A DNA stretch of 64,000 nt from Cherax quadricarinatus (taxonomy: Eukaryota; Arthropoda; Malacostraca; Decapoda; Parastacidae): contig NC_091391.1 in the NCBI RefSeq assembly GCF_038502225.1, forward strand, positions 1,028,502 to 1,092,501, read 5' to 3'. Made by a program: the position numbers and the translations under genes. How positions within the stretch are numbered: position 1 is the stretch's first letter; every line of letters begins with the position of its first letter. Under the pieces are notes generated by a model that was not told the DNA's origin, ran no database searches, and saw only the letters and a list, made by a program, of their open reading frames with translations. Below, piece after piece: positions 28,747 through 41,500 of the stretch.

Positions 28747-29730
28747 CTTAGCCTATTTTCACTGGCTTAACTTAGCTGCACAGGCTTAACCTGGCTTTAC
28801 AAGCGTAACCTAGCTTTACTGGCTTAATATAGCTGTACTGGCTTATCCTAGCTTTACTGGCTTAACTTAGCTGTACTGGCTTATCCTAGCTGTACTGGCT
28901 TAACCTAACTTTACTGGCTTAACCTAACTTTACTGGCTTATACTAGCTTTACTGGCTTAACCTAGTTTTACTGGCTTAACCTAGCTTTACTGGCTTAACA
29001 TAGCTGTACTGGCTTAATGTAGCTTTACTGGCTTATCCTAGCTTTACTGGCTTAACTTAGCTGCACAGGCTTAACCTGGCTTTACAAGCGTAACCTAGCT
29101 TTACTGGCTTAACCTAGCTTTACTGGCTTAACCTAGCTTTACTGGCTTAACCTAGCTTTACTGGCTTAACCTAGCTTTACTGGCTTAACCTAGCTTTACT
29201 GGCTTAACCTAGCTTTACTGGCTTAACCTAGCTTTACTGGCTTAACCTAGCTTTACTGGTTTATCCTAGCTTTACTGGCTTAACTTAGCTGTACTGGCTT
29301 CTCCTAGCTTTACTGGCTTAACATAGCTGTACTGGCTTATCCTAGCTTTACTGGCTTATCCTAGCTTTACTGGCTTAACATAGCTGTACTGGCTTAACCT
29401 AGCTTTACTGGCTTATCCTAGCTTTACTGGCTTATCCTAGCTTTACTGGCTTAACATAGCTGTACTGGCTTAACCTAGCTTTACTGGCTTATCCTAGCTT
29501 TACTGGCTTAACTTAGCTGTACTGGCTTAACCTAGATTTACTGGCTTATCCTAGCTTTACTGGCTTAACTTAGCTGTACTGGCTTAACCTAGCTTTACTG
29601 GCTTATCCTAGCTTTACTGGCTTAGCTGTACTGGCTTAGCCTAGCTTTACTGGCTTATCCTAGCTTTACTGGCTTAACTTAGCTGTACTGGCTTATCCTA
29701 GCTGTACTGGCTTAACCTACCTGCTCTAAC
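28747..29730. repeat. 19-bp minisatellite
   Basis: Unit TTAACCTAGCTTTACTGGC, 19 bp, about 50 copies, with CTTATCC, CTTAACT and GCTGTACTGG variants that recur in blocks. Ten consecutive near-identical units run from about 29110 to 29260. Confidence 0.92.
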
Positions 29731-31310
29731 TGGTCTGCTCTGAAGCAGGCTAGCTGGTGGCTAACTGGCTGAAGCCAACCTGGCTGTTTACTGAAGCCCA
29801 ACCTGGCTTTGCTAAACATCCCAACAAGCTGCTGACCAGGCTGTACTGACAAGCCTAGGGCTTTATAATTATCCTAGGCTTTACTGGCTTGAGGCTGTAC
29901 TGGAAACCCTTAATCCCTTGGCTGTGCTGGCTTAATCCTGGCTTTACTGACTATGCACCTAGGCTCTACGGCAACCTGGCTTTGCACAAGCCCAACACCA
30001 AGGCACACAAACCCATCCCCACACTGCTGGTAGCTAAACTTGGCTGGCTTAACATGGCTGTTAACTGGCTTATCCTAAGGCTACTGGCTTATCCTGAAAC
30101 CTGCCGGCAGCCCCGCAGCTGGTACTGGTTAATCCCTGGCCTGAGCTGAGAAGCCCAGGCCTTAACCTAGCTGGTTTAACCTGGCTTTAACCTAGGCTTA
30201 TACTGGCTTTACAAGCCTTCCTGGCTGCTGGCTTAACCTGGCTTTACTGACGGCTTGCAACCTGTGGCTGAGCAACCTGGGTTGCTGGCTTATCCTTAAA
30301 CCTGGCTGAGCCCAACTTGGCTAACCTTGGCTTGTCCACACTGGCTTGAACGCCTGAGCTGCGAAGGCCTTAATCCTGAGCTGCACAAGCCTTGGGAAAT
30401 GCAACCTGGTATCCTGGCTTTGATTGACCAACAACCCAAACTGCCTGAAGCCAGCCTGAAGCTGGCTTGAGAAGCCTAGCCTACTGGCTTGAGCCAACCT
30501 GGCAGCTGAAGCCAACCTGGTGGCTTAACAGAGAGCCCAACCTGAAGCTGGCTTGACCAACCCTGAAGCTACTACAAGCCCAACCTGAAGGCTGCTGAGC
30601 CAAGCCTGAAGCTACTGAAGCCTGGCCTGCCTGAGGTAACCTGAAGCTGGCTGGCCAACCCTGGCATTTTTGAGCCAACCTGAAGGCAACCTGCAAGCCA
30701 ACCTGGCTTGCACAGCCAACACAAGCCTGCACAGGCAACCTACTGGCTTGCAACCTACAACCTGGCTTTGCTGAGGCCCAACCTTAACCTGGCTGAAGCC
30801 AGCCTGGTGGCTTGAGGCCCAACCTGGCTTTGCAAGCCCAACCTGGCTTTAACCTGGTAGCCTAGCGCTGGCTTGGCAACACAAGCTGCCTGGCCAGCTG
30901 GCTACTGAGCAACCTGAAGCACTGCTGAAGCAACCTGGCTTTAACCTGAAGCCAACCTAAGCTGCTGGCTTAACCTAACTGCTGAAGCCCAACCTGAAGC
31001 TACTGAGGCCCAACTTGAACCTACTGGCTCCAACCACAAACTGCAAACCTAAGGCTACTAGGCTTAAACCTGGCAGCTGGCAACCTGGCTTAACTAGCAG
31101 CCTACTGGCTTGGCAACCTAAACTACTGAAGCCAACCTGGCCTAAACTGAAGCCTAGCTGCCTTAACCTTAACCTGGCTTTACTAGGCAACCTAGGCTTT
31201 ACTGGCTTAAGCCCCTGGCTTTACTGAAGCCCAAGCCTGGCTTTACTAGGCTTAACCTTCAAGCTGCACAGGCCCTTAACCTAGCTTTACTGGCTTAACC
31301 TAGCTTAAAT
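29731..31310. repeat. scrambled continuation of the 19-bp array
   Basis: The words AACCTGGCTT, TTACTGGCTT, CTGAAGCC and CCTAGGC recur without stable period, with many short insertions and deletions. At the right end (31270-31310) clean units return (TTAACCTAGCTTTACTGG). This looks like poor consensus over a satellite more than biological decay. Confidence 0.6.
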
Positions 31311-31345
31311 CTATATAAACTACCATTGTTAGATAAGTAATATAT

Positions 31346-31535
31346 TATTATATGGGTATAACACATCATCATATGGGTATAACACCTCATTATATGGGTA
31401 TAACACCTCATTATATGGGTATAACACCTCATTATATGGATATAACACCTCATTATATGGGTATAACACCTCATTATATGGGTATAACACCTCATTATAT
31501 GGGTATAACACCTCATTATATGGGTATAACATGTA
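31346..31535. repeat. 21-bp minisatellite (9 copies)
   Basis: Unit TATGGGTATAACACCTCATTA (21 bp, counted as TATGGGTATAACACCTCATT plus A), nearly invariant, with one GGATATAAC and one CATCATC variant. Confidence 0.93.
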
Positions 31536-31784
31536 GGTGACATGAGGACCATTGCACAAGTGTACCTGACCTAGTACCTAGTGACTAGTCTGAAGAATGA
31601 GTTCATGAAATGAGGTGACTAGCCTTGACCCACACCTGTCTAGTCACCACCCACATACTCGTCAGGCCACTTCCTTGCATCATGGTTTTGAGGAGTAGAG
31701 GCTTGAACACCCTGCAGGCTTATGTGATCAGTGGGTTTATTTTTTATGGTTTAACGTGCTGTTGGAGTGCGAGCAAGGTAATAT
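31536..31784. other. no gene seen
   Basis: Unique-looking spacer, partly the front of the repeat whose 3' part follows. Confidence 0.35.
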
Positions 31785-31860
31785 TTGTATCCATGTATTG
31801 TTTGTAATGGCTTGATAAAGCTCCTGGAGAGCGAAACGTTGCCACAATAAATGTCACATT
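31785..31860 (+). ncRNA. hammerhead-like repeat module
   Basis: TAATGGCTTGATAAAGCTCC, then TGGAGAGCGAAACGTTGCCA, then CAATAAATGTCACATTA. TAATG and CATTA can pair as stem I, GCTC and GAGC as stem II, ACGTT and AATGT as stem III before GTC. The GAAAC box is intact. The CUGAUGA box is CTTGATAA, with an extra T and A in place of the essential G. It is therefore at best a decayed hammerhead of the kind carried by Penelope-like elements. Confidence 0.4.
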
Positions 31861-31952
31861 AGTTGCACTTGTGTCCTTTTACTTTGCAAGGTAATATTTA
31901 TTGAGTCTGGGAAACCAGGATGAACTCGAGTCCTGGATAACGTAAGATTATC

Positions 31953-33210
31953 TTTGGATTTTTAACCTTAGAGGGTTAGCCACCCAGGATAACCCAAGAA
32001 AGTCAGTGGGTCATCGAAGACTGTCTAACTTATTTCCATTGGGGTCCTTAATCTTGTCCCCCAGGATGCGACCCACACCAGTCGACTAACACCCAGGATG
32101 TGACCCACACCAGTCCACTAACACCCAGGATGTGACCCACACCAGTCCACTAACACCCAGGATGTGACCCACACCAGTCCACTAACACCCAGGATGTGAC
32201 CCACACCAGTCCACTAACACCCAGGATGTGACCCACACCAGTCCACTAACACCCAGGATGTGACCCACACCAGTCCACTAACACCCAGGATGTGACCCAC
32301 ACCAGTCCACTAACACCCAGGATGTGACCCACACCAGTCCACTAACACCCAGGATGTGACCCACACCAGTCCACTAACACCCAGGATGTGACCCACACCA
32401 GTCCACTAACACCCAGGATGTGACCCACACCAGTCCACTAACACCCAGGATGCCACCCACACCAGTCAACTAACACCCAGGATGCCACCCACACCAGTCC
32501 ACTAACACCCAGGATGCCACCCACACCAGTCCACTAACACCCAGGATGTGACCCACACCAGTCCACTAACACCCAGGATGCCACCCACACCAATCCACTA
32601 ACACCCAGGATGCCACCCACACCAGCCCACTAACACCCAGGATGCCACCCACACCAGTCCGCTAACACCCAGGATGCCACCCACACCAGTCCACTAACAC
32701 CCAGGATGTGACCCACACCAGTCCACTAACACCCAGGATGTGACCCACACCAGTCCACTAACACCCAGGATGTGACCCACACCAGTCCACTAACACCCAG
32801 GATGTGACCCACACCAGTCCACTAACACCCAGGATGTAACCCACACCAGTCCACTAACACCCAGGATGTGACCCACACCAGTCCACTAACACCCAGGGAT
32901 GCGACCCACCCACCAGGTCCACTAACGCAGGATGCTTGACCCACGCCCAGTCCACTAACTTACCCAGGAATTACCACCCCACACCCAGTCCACTAACTAC
33001 CCAGGATGTGACCCACCCACCCAGTCCACTAACTTACCCAGGATGCGACCCACCCACCAGTCCACTAACTTACCCAGGATGTGACCCACGCAGTCCACTA
33101 ACGCAGGTACCTACCCTTGTTGCTAAATGAAACAGGAATCAGCAGGTGTAGGGTGAGGGAAACAGAAGTCGACATCCACCCGCCGGAAGTTGGGTTCACA
33201 TCCTGGGTAT
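31953..33210 (-). mobile_element. tRNA-SINE with very large internal array
   Basis: The left flank has the SINE 3' end (GGATTTTTAACCTTAGAGGG, CCACCCAGGATAACCCAAGA, CTTATTTCCATTGGGGTCCT). Next comes a 32-bp array to about 32900. After it, with errors, come the SINE body and head words GGTACCTACCCTTGTTGCTA and AGTCGACATCCACCCGCCGG (33105-33185). Same order as in 1-560. Confidence 0.75.
32057..32900. repeat. 32-bp minisatellite (about 26 copies)
   Basis: Same unit as 75-430 but mostly with GATGTGACCC in place of GATGCCACCC. Both variants occur in runs. Homogeneous until 32890, then indels appear abruptly. Confidence 0.93.
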
Positions 33211-35204
33211 GTATTGTCGTAGTGGGAGCAGCAGACCAGGTATTGGGCGCCTGGGGCATCTGGTTGCACCAGGCTGAACCTTGGTAACGGTAGCCCAGGT
33301 GCAGGTCTGAACTGGTGGTGATTCACATCCACATCCTAGTGTTGTGGACAGGTAATAGGTCACATCCTGAAGGTGACCAGTGGACTGTTGGGTCCACAAT
33401 GTTCCTTGAGTAATGTAGTAACATCCTGGGTAGTGAACTGGTAGTAGAGCATCAACAATTGTTAGTCACACGGGTATTAGTGGAACAAATCACATCCTGA
33501 GTACCCATTGAAATGGAACTGGTGTGGAGTCACATCACGGTAGTTGATGTGAACTGGTTAATGAATACACCATCACTGGTTGAAATTGAACTGGCACAGG
33601 TAGCATCTGGAGTTGGAGATCAACCAGGTAGGCTAACCGGGTGGATGAAGGTGAACAGGTGTCTTGCAATACCTGAATTGTTGAAATGAACTGGTAATTA
33701 GTGTAGCATCCTGAGGGTGTTGAGTAGAACTTTGGTAATTAGTCACAATCCACAGGTATTTGAAGTGAACTGGCAATGAGTGGCATCATAAATGAGTGAA
33801 TGAACTGGTGGTGAAGCATCCACAGTTGAATGGAACTGGTGTGGAGTGGCATCATCCTAGGTGTTAATGGAACTGGAACAATGTTAGCAGTACTTTATCA
33901 TCAGGTGACAAATGAGACTGGTATGGAGTCCCACATCCTGAGTGTTAGTGGGAACGGTGTGGAAATGGCCATCCTGGTGAAGAAATGAACAGGTAATGAA
34001 GTACATCCTGAGCTGACAGTGAACTGGTGTGGTTCGCCTCCTGAGTATTAGTAGAACTTGGTAATGAAATGAACATTGTCTCACATCACCAGAGGCTGAC
34101 AGGCTGAGGGCTGGTGTGAGGTACATCCACCAGAGATTGAAACCAGCAGGCTGGTGTGGCAGGTCACATCCTGAAGAGACAAGTGAACTGGCAATGGAAG
34201 GCTCACACCTGATGTTGCCTGAACTGGTGTTAGGTAAGACCTCCTGGAGGGTCATAGACCTTGGGTGTTGGAGTGGCATCACAAGGTGGTTGGTCTTAGG
34301 TGTTGGGTCACATCCTCAAGAATGTACTGGTGTAATGGGTCATCATCCAGGAGTGTTGAGTGGACTGGTGTGGGTCACATCCTGCCAGGGTCAGAGTGGA
34401 CTGGTGTAGGGATCACATCCTGGGTGTTAGTGGACTGGTGTGGGTCACATCCATAGGGTATTAGTGGACTGGTGTGGGTCACATCACCAGGTGGGTTGAG
34501 AGTGGACTGAGGTGTGGAGTCATCACCCCAAGGGTGTTAGTGGACTGGTGTAGGGTCACATTCTGGAGGGTGCTAGTGGACTGGTGTGGGACACACATCC
34601 ACGGGTAGTGGACTGGTGTGGGTGCATCACACCAGGGTGCTAGTGTGGACTAGGTGTAGGGTCACATCCTGGGTGTTGAGGTGGACTGGTGTAGGGTCAC
34701 ATCCACGGAGTGCTTAGTGGACTGGTGTGGGATCATTCTGGGATGGGGTTCGAAAGTTGGACTGGTGTTGGGTCATCATCCAGTGCTGAGTGGACTAAGG
34801 TGTGGAGGGTCACATCCTGGGTGTTAGTGGACTGGTGTGGGTCACATCCTGGAGGGTGCTGAGTGGACTGGTGTGGGTCACATTTCTGAGTGTTAGTGGA
34901 CTGGTGTAGGTCACATCACCAGGGTGCTAAGTTGGACTGGTGTGGGTCATCACGCCAGGGTGTTAGTGGACTGGTTGTAGGGTCATCATCCTGAGGTGCT
35001 AGTGGACTGGTGTGGGTCACATTCACAGAGTGCTAAGTTGGACTGGTGTGGGTCACATCCTGAGGTGCTAGGTGGAACAGGTGTGGGTCACATCCTGAGG
35101 GTGCTAGTGGACTGGTGTGAGGGTCACATCACCAGGTGTTAGTGGACTGGGTGGTGGGTCCACATCCACGGAGTGCTAGTGGACTGGTGTAGGGTGCATC
35201 CTGG
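33211..35204. repeat. noisy inverted copy of the 32-bp array
   Basis: GGTGTTAGTGGACTGGTGTG and GGTCACATCC recur throughout, the reverse complement of the preceding array, but with many indels. They are cleanest at 34380-35200. Together with 32057-32900 this makes a large inverted repeat whose second arm is low quality. No gene. Confidence 0.7.
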
Positions 35205-35347
35205 TGTTAGTTTTGTACATGTACTGGTATACCTTGTACATGTACTGGTATACCTTGTACATGTACTGGTATACCTTGTATATGTACTTGTATACCTTGT
35301 ACATGTACTGGTATACCTTGTACATGTACTTGTATACCTTGTACATG
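35205..35347. repeat. 21-bp palindromic satellite, left part
   Basis: Seven units GTACATGTAC-T-GGTATACC-TT (21 bp). Continues after a LINE insertion at 36027. Confidence 0.93.
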
Positions 35348-36026
35348 TTTACCTGGAGTTTACCTGGAGAGAGTTTCGGGGGTCAATGCCCCCGCGGCCC
35401 GGTCTGTGACCAGGCCTCCTGGTGGATCAGAGCCTGATCAACCAGGCTGTTGCTGCTGGCTGCACGCAAACCAACGTACGAGCCACAGCCCGGCTGATCA
35501 GGAACTGACTTTAGGTGCTTGTCCAGTGCCAGCTTGAAGACTGCCAGGGGTCTGTTGGTAATCCCCCTTATGTGTGCTGGGAGGCAGTTGAACAGTCTCG
35601 GGCCCCTGACACTTATTGTATGGTCTCTTAACGTGCTAGTGACACCCCTGCTTTTCATTGGGGGGATGGTGCATCGTCTGCCAAGTCTTTTGCTTTCGTA
35701 GTGAGTGATTTTCGTGTGCAAGTTCGGTACTAGTCCCTCTAGGATTTTCCAGGTGTATATAATCATGTATCTCTCCCTCCTGCGTTCCAGGGAATACAGG
35801 TTTAGAAACCTCAAACGCTCCCAGTAATTGAGGTGTTTTATCTCCGTTATGCGCGCCGTGAAAGTTCTCTGTACATTTTCTAGGTCGGCAATTTCACCTG
35901 CCTTGAAAGGTGCTGTTAGTGTGCAGCAATATTCCAGCCTAGATAGAACAAGTGACCTGAAGAGTGTCATCATGGGCTTGGCCTCCCTAGTTTTGAAGGT
36001 TCTCATTATCCATCCTGTCATTTTTC
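35348..36026 (-). mobile_element. 5'-truncated CR1/Jockey-like LINE inside the satellite
   Basis: The element interrupts one satellite unit between GTACATG (35341-35347) and TACTGG (36027 onwards), with no clear target duplication. The 3' end on the minus strand is CCCGAAACTCTCTCCAGGTA followed by a duplicated AACTCCAGGTAAAC. About 679 bp remain. Confidence 0.85.
35383..36026 (-). pseudogene. LINE reverse transcriptase C-terminal fragment
   Basis: An open frame of about 214 codons with RSLVLSRLEYCCTLTAPFKA, then LENVQRTFTARITEIKHLNY, WERLRFLNLYSLERRRERYM and IIYTWKILEG. This order (a palm-distal LEY segment, an LE.VQR.FT motif, YSLE.RRER, then a C-terminal LFN.LP region) is the post-RT region of CR1/L2/Jockey-type LINE proteins. 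The RT catalytic motifs are missing because of 5' truncation. The frame is open from the insertion edge to the stop, so it is young, but it is not a gene by itself. Confidence 0.85.
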
Positions 36027-38475
36027 TACTGGTATACATTGTACATGTACTTGTATACCTTGTACATGTACTGGTATACCTTGTACATGTACTTGTATAC
36101 CTTGTACATGTACTGGTATACCTTGTACATGTACTTGTATACCTTGTACATGTACTTGTATACCTTGTACATGTACTTGTATACCTTGTACATGTACTGG
36201 TATACCTTGTACATGTACTTGTATACCTTGTACATGTACTGGTATACCTTGTACATGTACTTGTATACCTTGTACATGTACTGGTATACCTTGTACATGT
36301 ACTGATATACCTTGTACATGTACTGGTATACCTTGTACATGTACTTGTATACCTTGTACATGTACTTGTATACCTTGTACATGTACTGGTATACCTTGTA
36401 CATGTACTGATATACCTTGTACATGTACTGGTATACCTTGTACATGTACTGATATACCTTGTACATATACTGGTATACCTTGTACATGTACTTGTATACC
36501 TTGTACATGTACTGATATACCTTGTACATGTACTGGTATACCTTGTACATGTACTTGTATACCTTGTACATGTACTGGTATACCTTGTACATGTACTGGT
36601 ATACCTTGTACATGTACTGATATACCTTGTACATGTACTGGTATACCTTGTACATGTACTGGTATACCTTGTACATGTACTGGTATACCTTGTACATGTA
36701 CTGGTATACCTTGTATATGTACTGATATACCTTGTACATGTACTGGTATACCTTGTACATGTACTGGTATACCTTGTACATGTACTGGTATACCTTGTAC
36801 ATGTACTGGTATACCTTGTACATGCACTGGTATACCTTGTACATGTACTGGTATACCTTGTACATGTACTGGTATACCTTGTACATGTACTGGTATACCT
36901 TGTACATGTACTGGTATACCTTGTACATGTACTTGTATATTTTGTACATGTATACCTTGTACATGTACTTGTATACCTTGTACATGTACTTGTATACCTT
37001 GTACATGTACTTGTATACCTTGTACATGTATACCTTGTACATGTACTTGTATACCTTGTACATGTATACCTTGTACATGTACTGATATACCTTGTACATG
37101 TACTGGTATACCTTGTACATGTACTGGTATACCTTGTACATGTACTGGTATACCTTGTACATGTACTGGTATACCTTGTACATGTACTGGTATACCTTGT
37201 ACATGTACTGGTATACCTTGTACATGTACTTGTATACCTTGTACATGTACTGGTATACCTTGTACATGTACTGGTATACCTTGTACATGTACTGGTATAC
37301 CTTGTACATGTACTTGTATACCTTGTACATGTATACCTTGTACATGTACTGGTATACCTTGTACATGTACTGGTATACCTTGTACATGTACTGGTATACC
37401 TTGTACATGTACTGGTATACCTTGTACATGTACTGGTATACCTTGTACATGTACTTGTATACCTTGTACATGTATACCTTGTACATGTACTTGTATACCT
37501 TGTACATGTATACCTTGTACATGTACTGGTATACCTTGTACATGTATACCTTGTACATGTACTTGTATACCTTGTACATGTACTGGTATACCTTGTACAT
37601 GTACTGGTATACCTTGTACATGTATACCTTGTACATGTACTTGTATACCTTGTACATGTATACCTTGTACATGTACTGGTATACCTTGTACATGTATACC
37701 TTGTACATGTACTTGTATACCTTGTACATGTATACCTTGTACATGTACTGGTATACCTTGTACATGTATACCTTGTACATGTACTTGTATACCTTGTACA
37801 TGTATACCTTGTACATGTACTTGTATACCTTGTACATGTATACCTTGTACATGTACTGGTATACCTTGTACATGTACTGGTATACCTTGTACATGTACTG
37901 GTATACCTTGTACATGTATACCTTGTACATGTATACCTTGTACATGTACTGGTATACCTTGTACATGTATACCTTGTACATGTACTTGTATACCTTGTAC
38001 ATGTATACCTTGTACATGTACTGGTATACCTTGTACATGTACTGGTATACCTTGTACATGTATACCTTGTACATGTACTTGTATACCTTGTACATGTATA
38101 CCTTGTACATGTATACCTTTTACATGTACTTGTATACCTTGTACATGTATACCTTGTACATGTACTGGTATACCTTGTACATGTACTGGTATACCTTGTA
38201 CATGTATACCTTGTACATGTATACCTTGTACATGTATACCTTGTACATGTACTGGTATACCTTGTACATGTATACCTTGTACATGTACTTGTATACCTTG
38301 TACATGTATACCTTGTACATGTACTGGTATACCTTGTACATGTATACCTTGTACATGTACTGGTATACCTTGTACATGTATACCTTGTACATGTACTGGT
38401 ATACCTTGTACATGTATACCTTGTACATGTACTGGTATACCTTGTACATGTATACCTTGTACATGTACTGGTATA
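36027..38475. repeat. 21/15-bp palindromic satellite
   Basis: The 21-bp unit is two perfect palindromes, GTACATGTAC (10) and GGTATACC (8), plus T and TT; a TTGTATACC variant replaces GGTATACC in many units. From about 36950 a 15-bp short form (GTACATGTATACCTT, lacking ACTGGT) alternates with 21-bp units. By 38160-38470 it forms a regular 36-bp (21+15) higher-order repeat. Both lengths are multiples of three, so frames stay open for hundreds of codons on both strands. Confidence 0.95.
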
Positions 38476-38525
38476 TAAAGATATTATTCAGGGTTTAACA
38501 CCGCAGGAGAATTTTAAGCCAGACT
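38476..38525. other. junction between two satellites
   Basis: 50 bp of unique sequence with GCCAGACTGGCTTTCTTGGG at its right end, which resembles the SINE/LINE module CTGACTTTCTTGGGTTATCC. Confidence 0.6.
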
Positions 38526-41500
38526 GGCTTTCTTGGGTTATATTCTGCTGGGTTATATTCTCCAGGGTTATATTCTCCTGGGTTATATTCTCCTGGGTTA
38601 TATTCTCCTGGGTTATATTCTCCTGGGTTATATTCTCCTGGGTTATATTCTCCTGGGTTATATTCTCCTGGCTTATATTCTCCTGGGTTATATTCTCCTG
38701 GGTTATATTCTCCTGGGTTATATTCTCCTGGGTTATATTCTCCTGGGTTATATTCTCCTGGGTTATATTCTGCTGGGTTATATTCTCCTGGGTTATATTC
38801 TCCTGGGTTATATTCTGCTGGGTTATATTCTGCTGGGTTATATTCTGCTGGGTTATATTCTCTTGGGTTATATTCTCCTGGGTTATATTCTCCTGGGTTA
38901 TATTCTCCTGGGTTATATTCTCCTGGGTTATATTCTCCTGGGTTATATTCTCCTGGGTTATATTCTCCTGGGTTATATTCTCCTGGGTTATATTCTCCTG
39001 GGTTATATTCTCCTGGGTTATATTCTCCTGGGTTATATTCTCCTGGGTTATATTCTCCTGGGTTATATTCTGCTGGGTTATATTCTGCTGGGTTATATTC
39101 TGCTGGGTTATATTCTCCTGGGTTATATTCTGCTGGGTTATATTCTCCTGGGTTATATTCTCCTGGGTTATATTCTCCTGGCTTATATTCTCCTGGGTTA
39201 TATTCTCCTGGGTTATATTCTCCTGGGTTATATTCTCCTGGGTTATATTCTCCTGGGTTATATTCTCCTGGGTTATATTCTCGTGGGTTATATTCTCCTG
39301 GGTTATATTCTCCTGGGTTATATTCTCCTGGGTTATATTCTCCTGGGTTATATTCTCCTGGGTTATATTCTCCTGGGTTATATTCTCCTGGGTTATATTC
39401 TCCTGGGTTATATTCTCCTGGGTTATATTCTCCTGGGTTATATTCTCCTGGGTTATATTCTGCTGGGTTATATTCTGCTGGGTTATATTCTGCTGGGTTA
39501 TATTCTCCTGGGTTATATTCTGCTGGGTTATATTCTCCTGGGTTATATTCTCCTGGGTTATATTCTCCTGGCTTATATTCTCCTGGGTTATATTCTCCTG
39601 GGTTATATTCTCCTGGGTTATATTCTCCTGGGTTATATTCTCCTGGGTTATATTCTCCTGGGTTATATTCTCCTGGGTTATATTCTCCTGGGTTATATTC
39701 TCCTGGGTTATATTCTCCTGGGTTATATTCTCCTGGGTTATATTCTCCTGGGTTATATTCTCCTGGGTTATATTCTCCTGGGTTATATTCTGCTGGGTTA
39801 TATTCTCCTGGGTTATATTCTCCTGGGTTATATTCTGCTGGGTTATATTCTGCTGGGTTATATTCTGCTGGGTTATATTCTCCTGGGTTATATTCTCCTG
39901 GGTTATATTCTCCTGGGTTATATTCTCCTGGGTTATATTCTCCTGGGTTATATTCTCCTGGGTTATATTCTCCTGGGTTATATTCTCCTGGGTTATATTC
40001 TCCTGGGTTATATTCTCCTGGGTTATATTCTCCTGGGTTATATTCTCCTGGGTTATATTCTGCTGGGTTATATTCTCCTGGGTTATATTCTCCTGGGTTA
40101 TATTCTCCTGGGTTATATTCTCCTGGGTTATATTCTCCTGGGTTATATTCTCCTGGGTTATATTCTCCTGGGTTATATTCTCCTGGGTTATATTCTGCTG
40201 GGTTATATTCTCCTGGGTTATATTCTCCTGGGTTATATTCTCCTGGGTTATATTCTCCTGGGTTATATTCTCCTGGGTTATATTCTCCTGGGTTATATTC
40301 TCCTGGGTTATATTCTCCTGGGTTATATTCTCCTGGCTTTTATTCTCCTGGCTTATATTCTCCTGGGTTATATTCTCCTGGGTTATATTCTCCTGGGTTA
40401 TATTCTCCTGGGTTATATTCTCCTGGGTTATATTCTCCTGGGTTGTATTCTCCTGGGTTATATTCTCCTGGGTTATATTCTCCTGGGTTATATTCTCCTG
40501 GGTTATATTCTTCTGGGTTATATTCTCCTGGGTTATATTCTCCTGGGTTATATTCTCCTGGGTTATATTCTCCTGGGTTATATTCTCCTGGGTTATATTC
40601 TCCTGGCTTATATTCTCCTGGGTTATATTCTCCTGGGTTATATTCTCCTGGCTTATATTCTCCTGGGTTATATTCTCCTGGCTTATATTCTCCTGGGTTA
40701 TATTCTGCTGGGTTATATTCTGCTGGGTTATATTCTCCTGGGTTATATTCTCCTGGGTTATATTCTCCTGGGTTGTATTCTCCTGGGTTGTATTCTCCTG
40801 GGTTATATTCTCCTGGGTTATATTCTCCTGGGTTATATTCTCCTGGGTTATATTCTTCTGGGTTATATTCTCCTGGGTTATATTCTCCTGGGTTATATTC
40901 TCCTGGGTTATATTCTCCTGGGTTATATTCTCTTGGGTTATATTCTCCTGGCTTATATTCTCCTGGGTTATATTCTCCTGGGTTATATTCTCCTGGCTTA
41001 TATTCTCCTGGGTTATATTCTCCTGGGTTATATTCTCCTGGGTTATATTCTCCTGGGTTATATTCTCCTGGGTTATATTTTCCTGGATTATATTCTCCTG
41101 GCTTATATTCTCCTGGGTTATATTCTCCTGGGTTATATTCTCCTGGGTTATATTCTCCTGGGTTATATTCTCCTGGGTTATATTCTCCTGGGTTATATTC
41201 TCCTGGGTTGTATTCTCCTGGGTTATATTCTCCTGGGTTATATTCTCCTGGGTTATATTCTCCTGGGTTATATTCTTCTGGGTTATATTCTCCTGGGTTA
41301 TATTCTCCTGGGTTATATTCTCCTGGGTTATATTCTCCTGGGTTATATTCTCCTGGCTTATATTCTCCTGGCTTATATTCTCCTGGCTTATATTCTCCTG
41401 GCTTATATTCTCCTGGGTTATATTCTCCTGGCTTATATTCTCCTGGGTTATATTCTGCTGGGTTATATTCTGCTGGGTTATATTCTCCTGGGTTATATTC

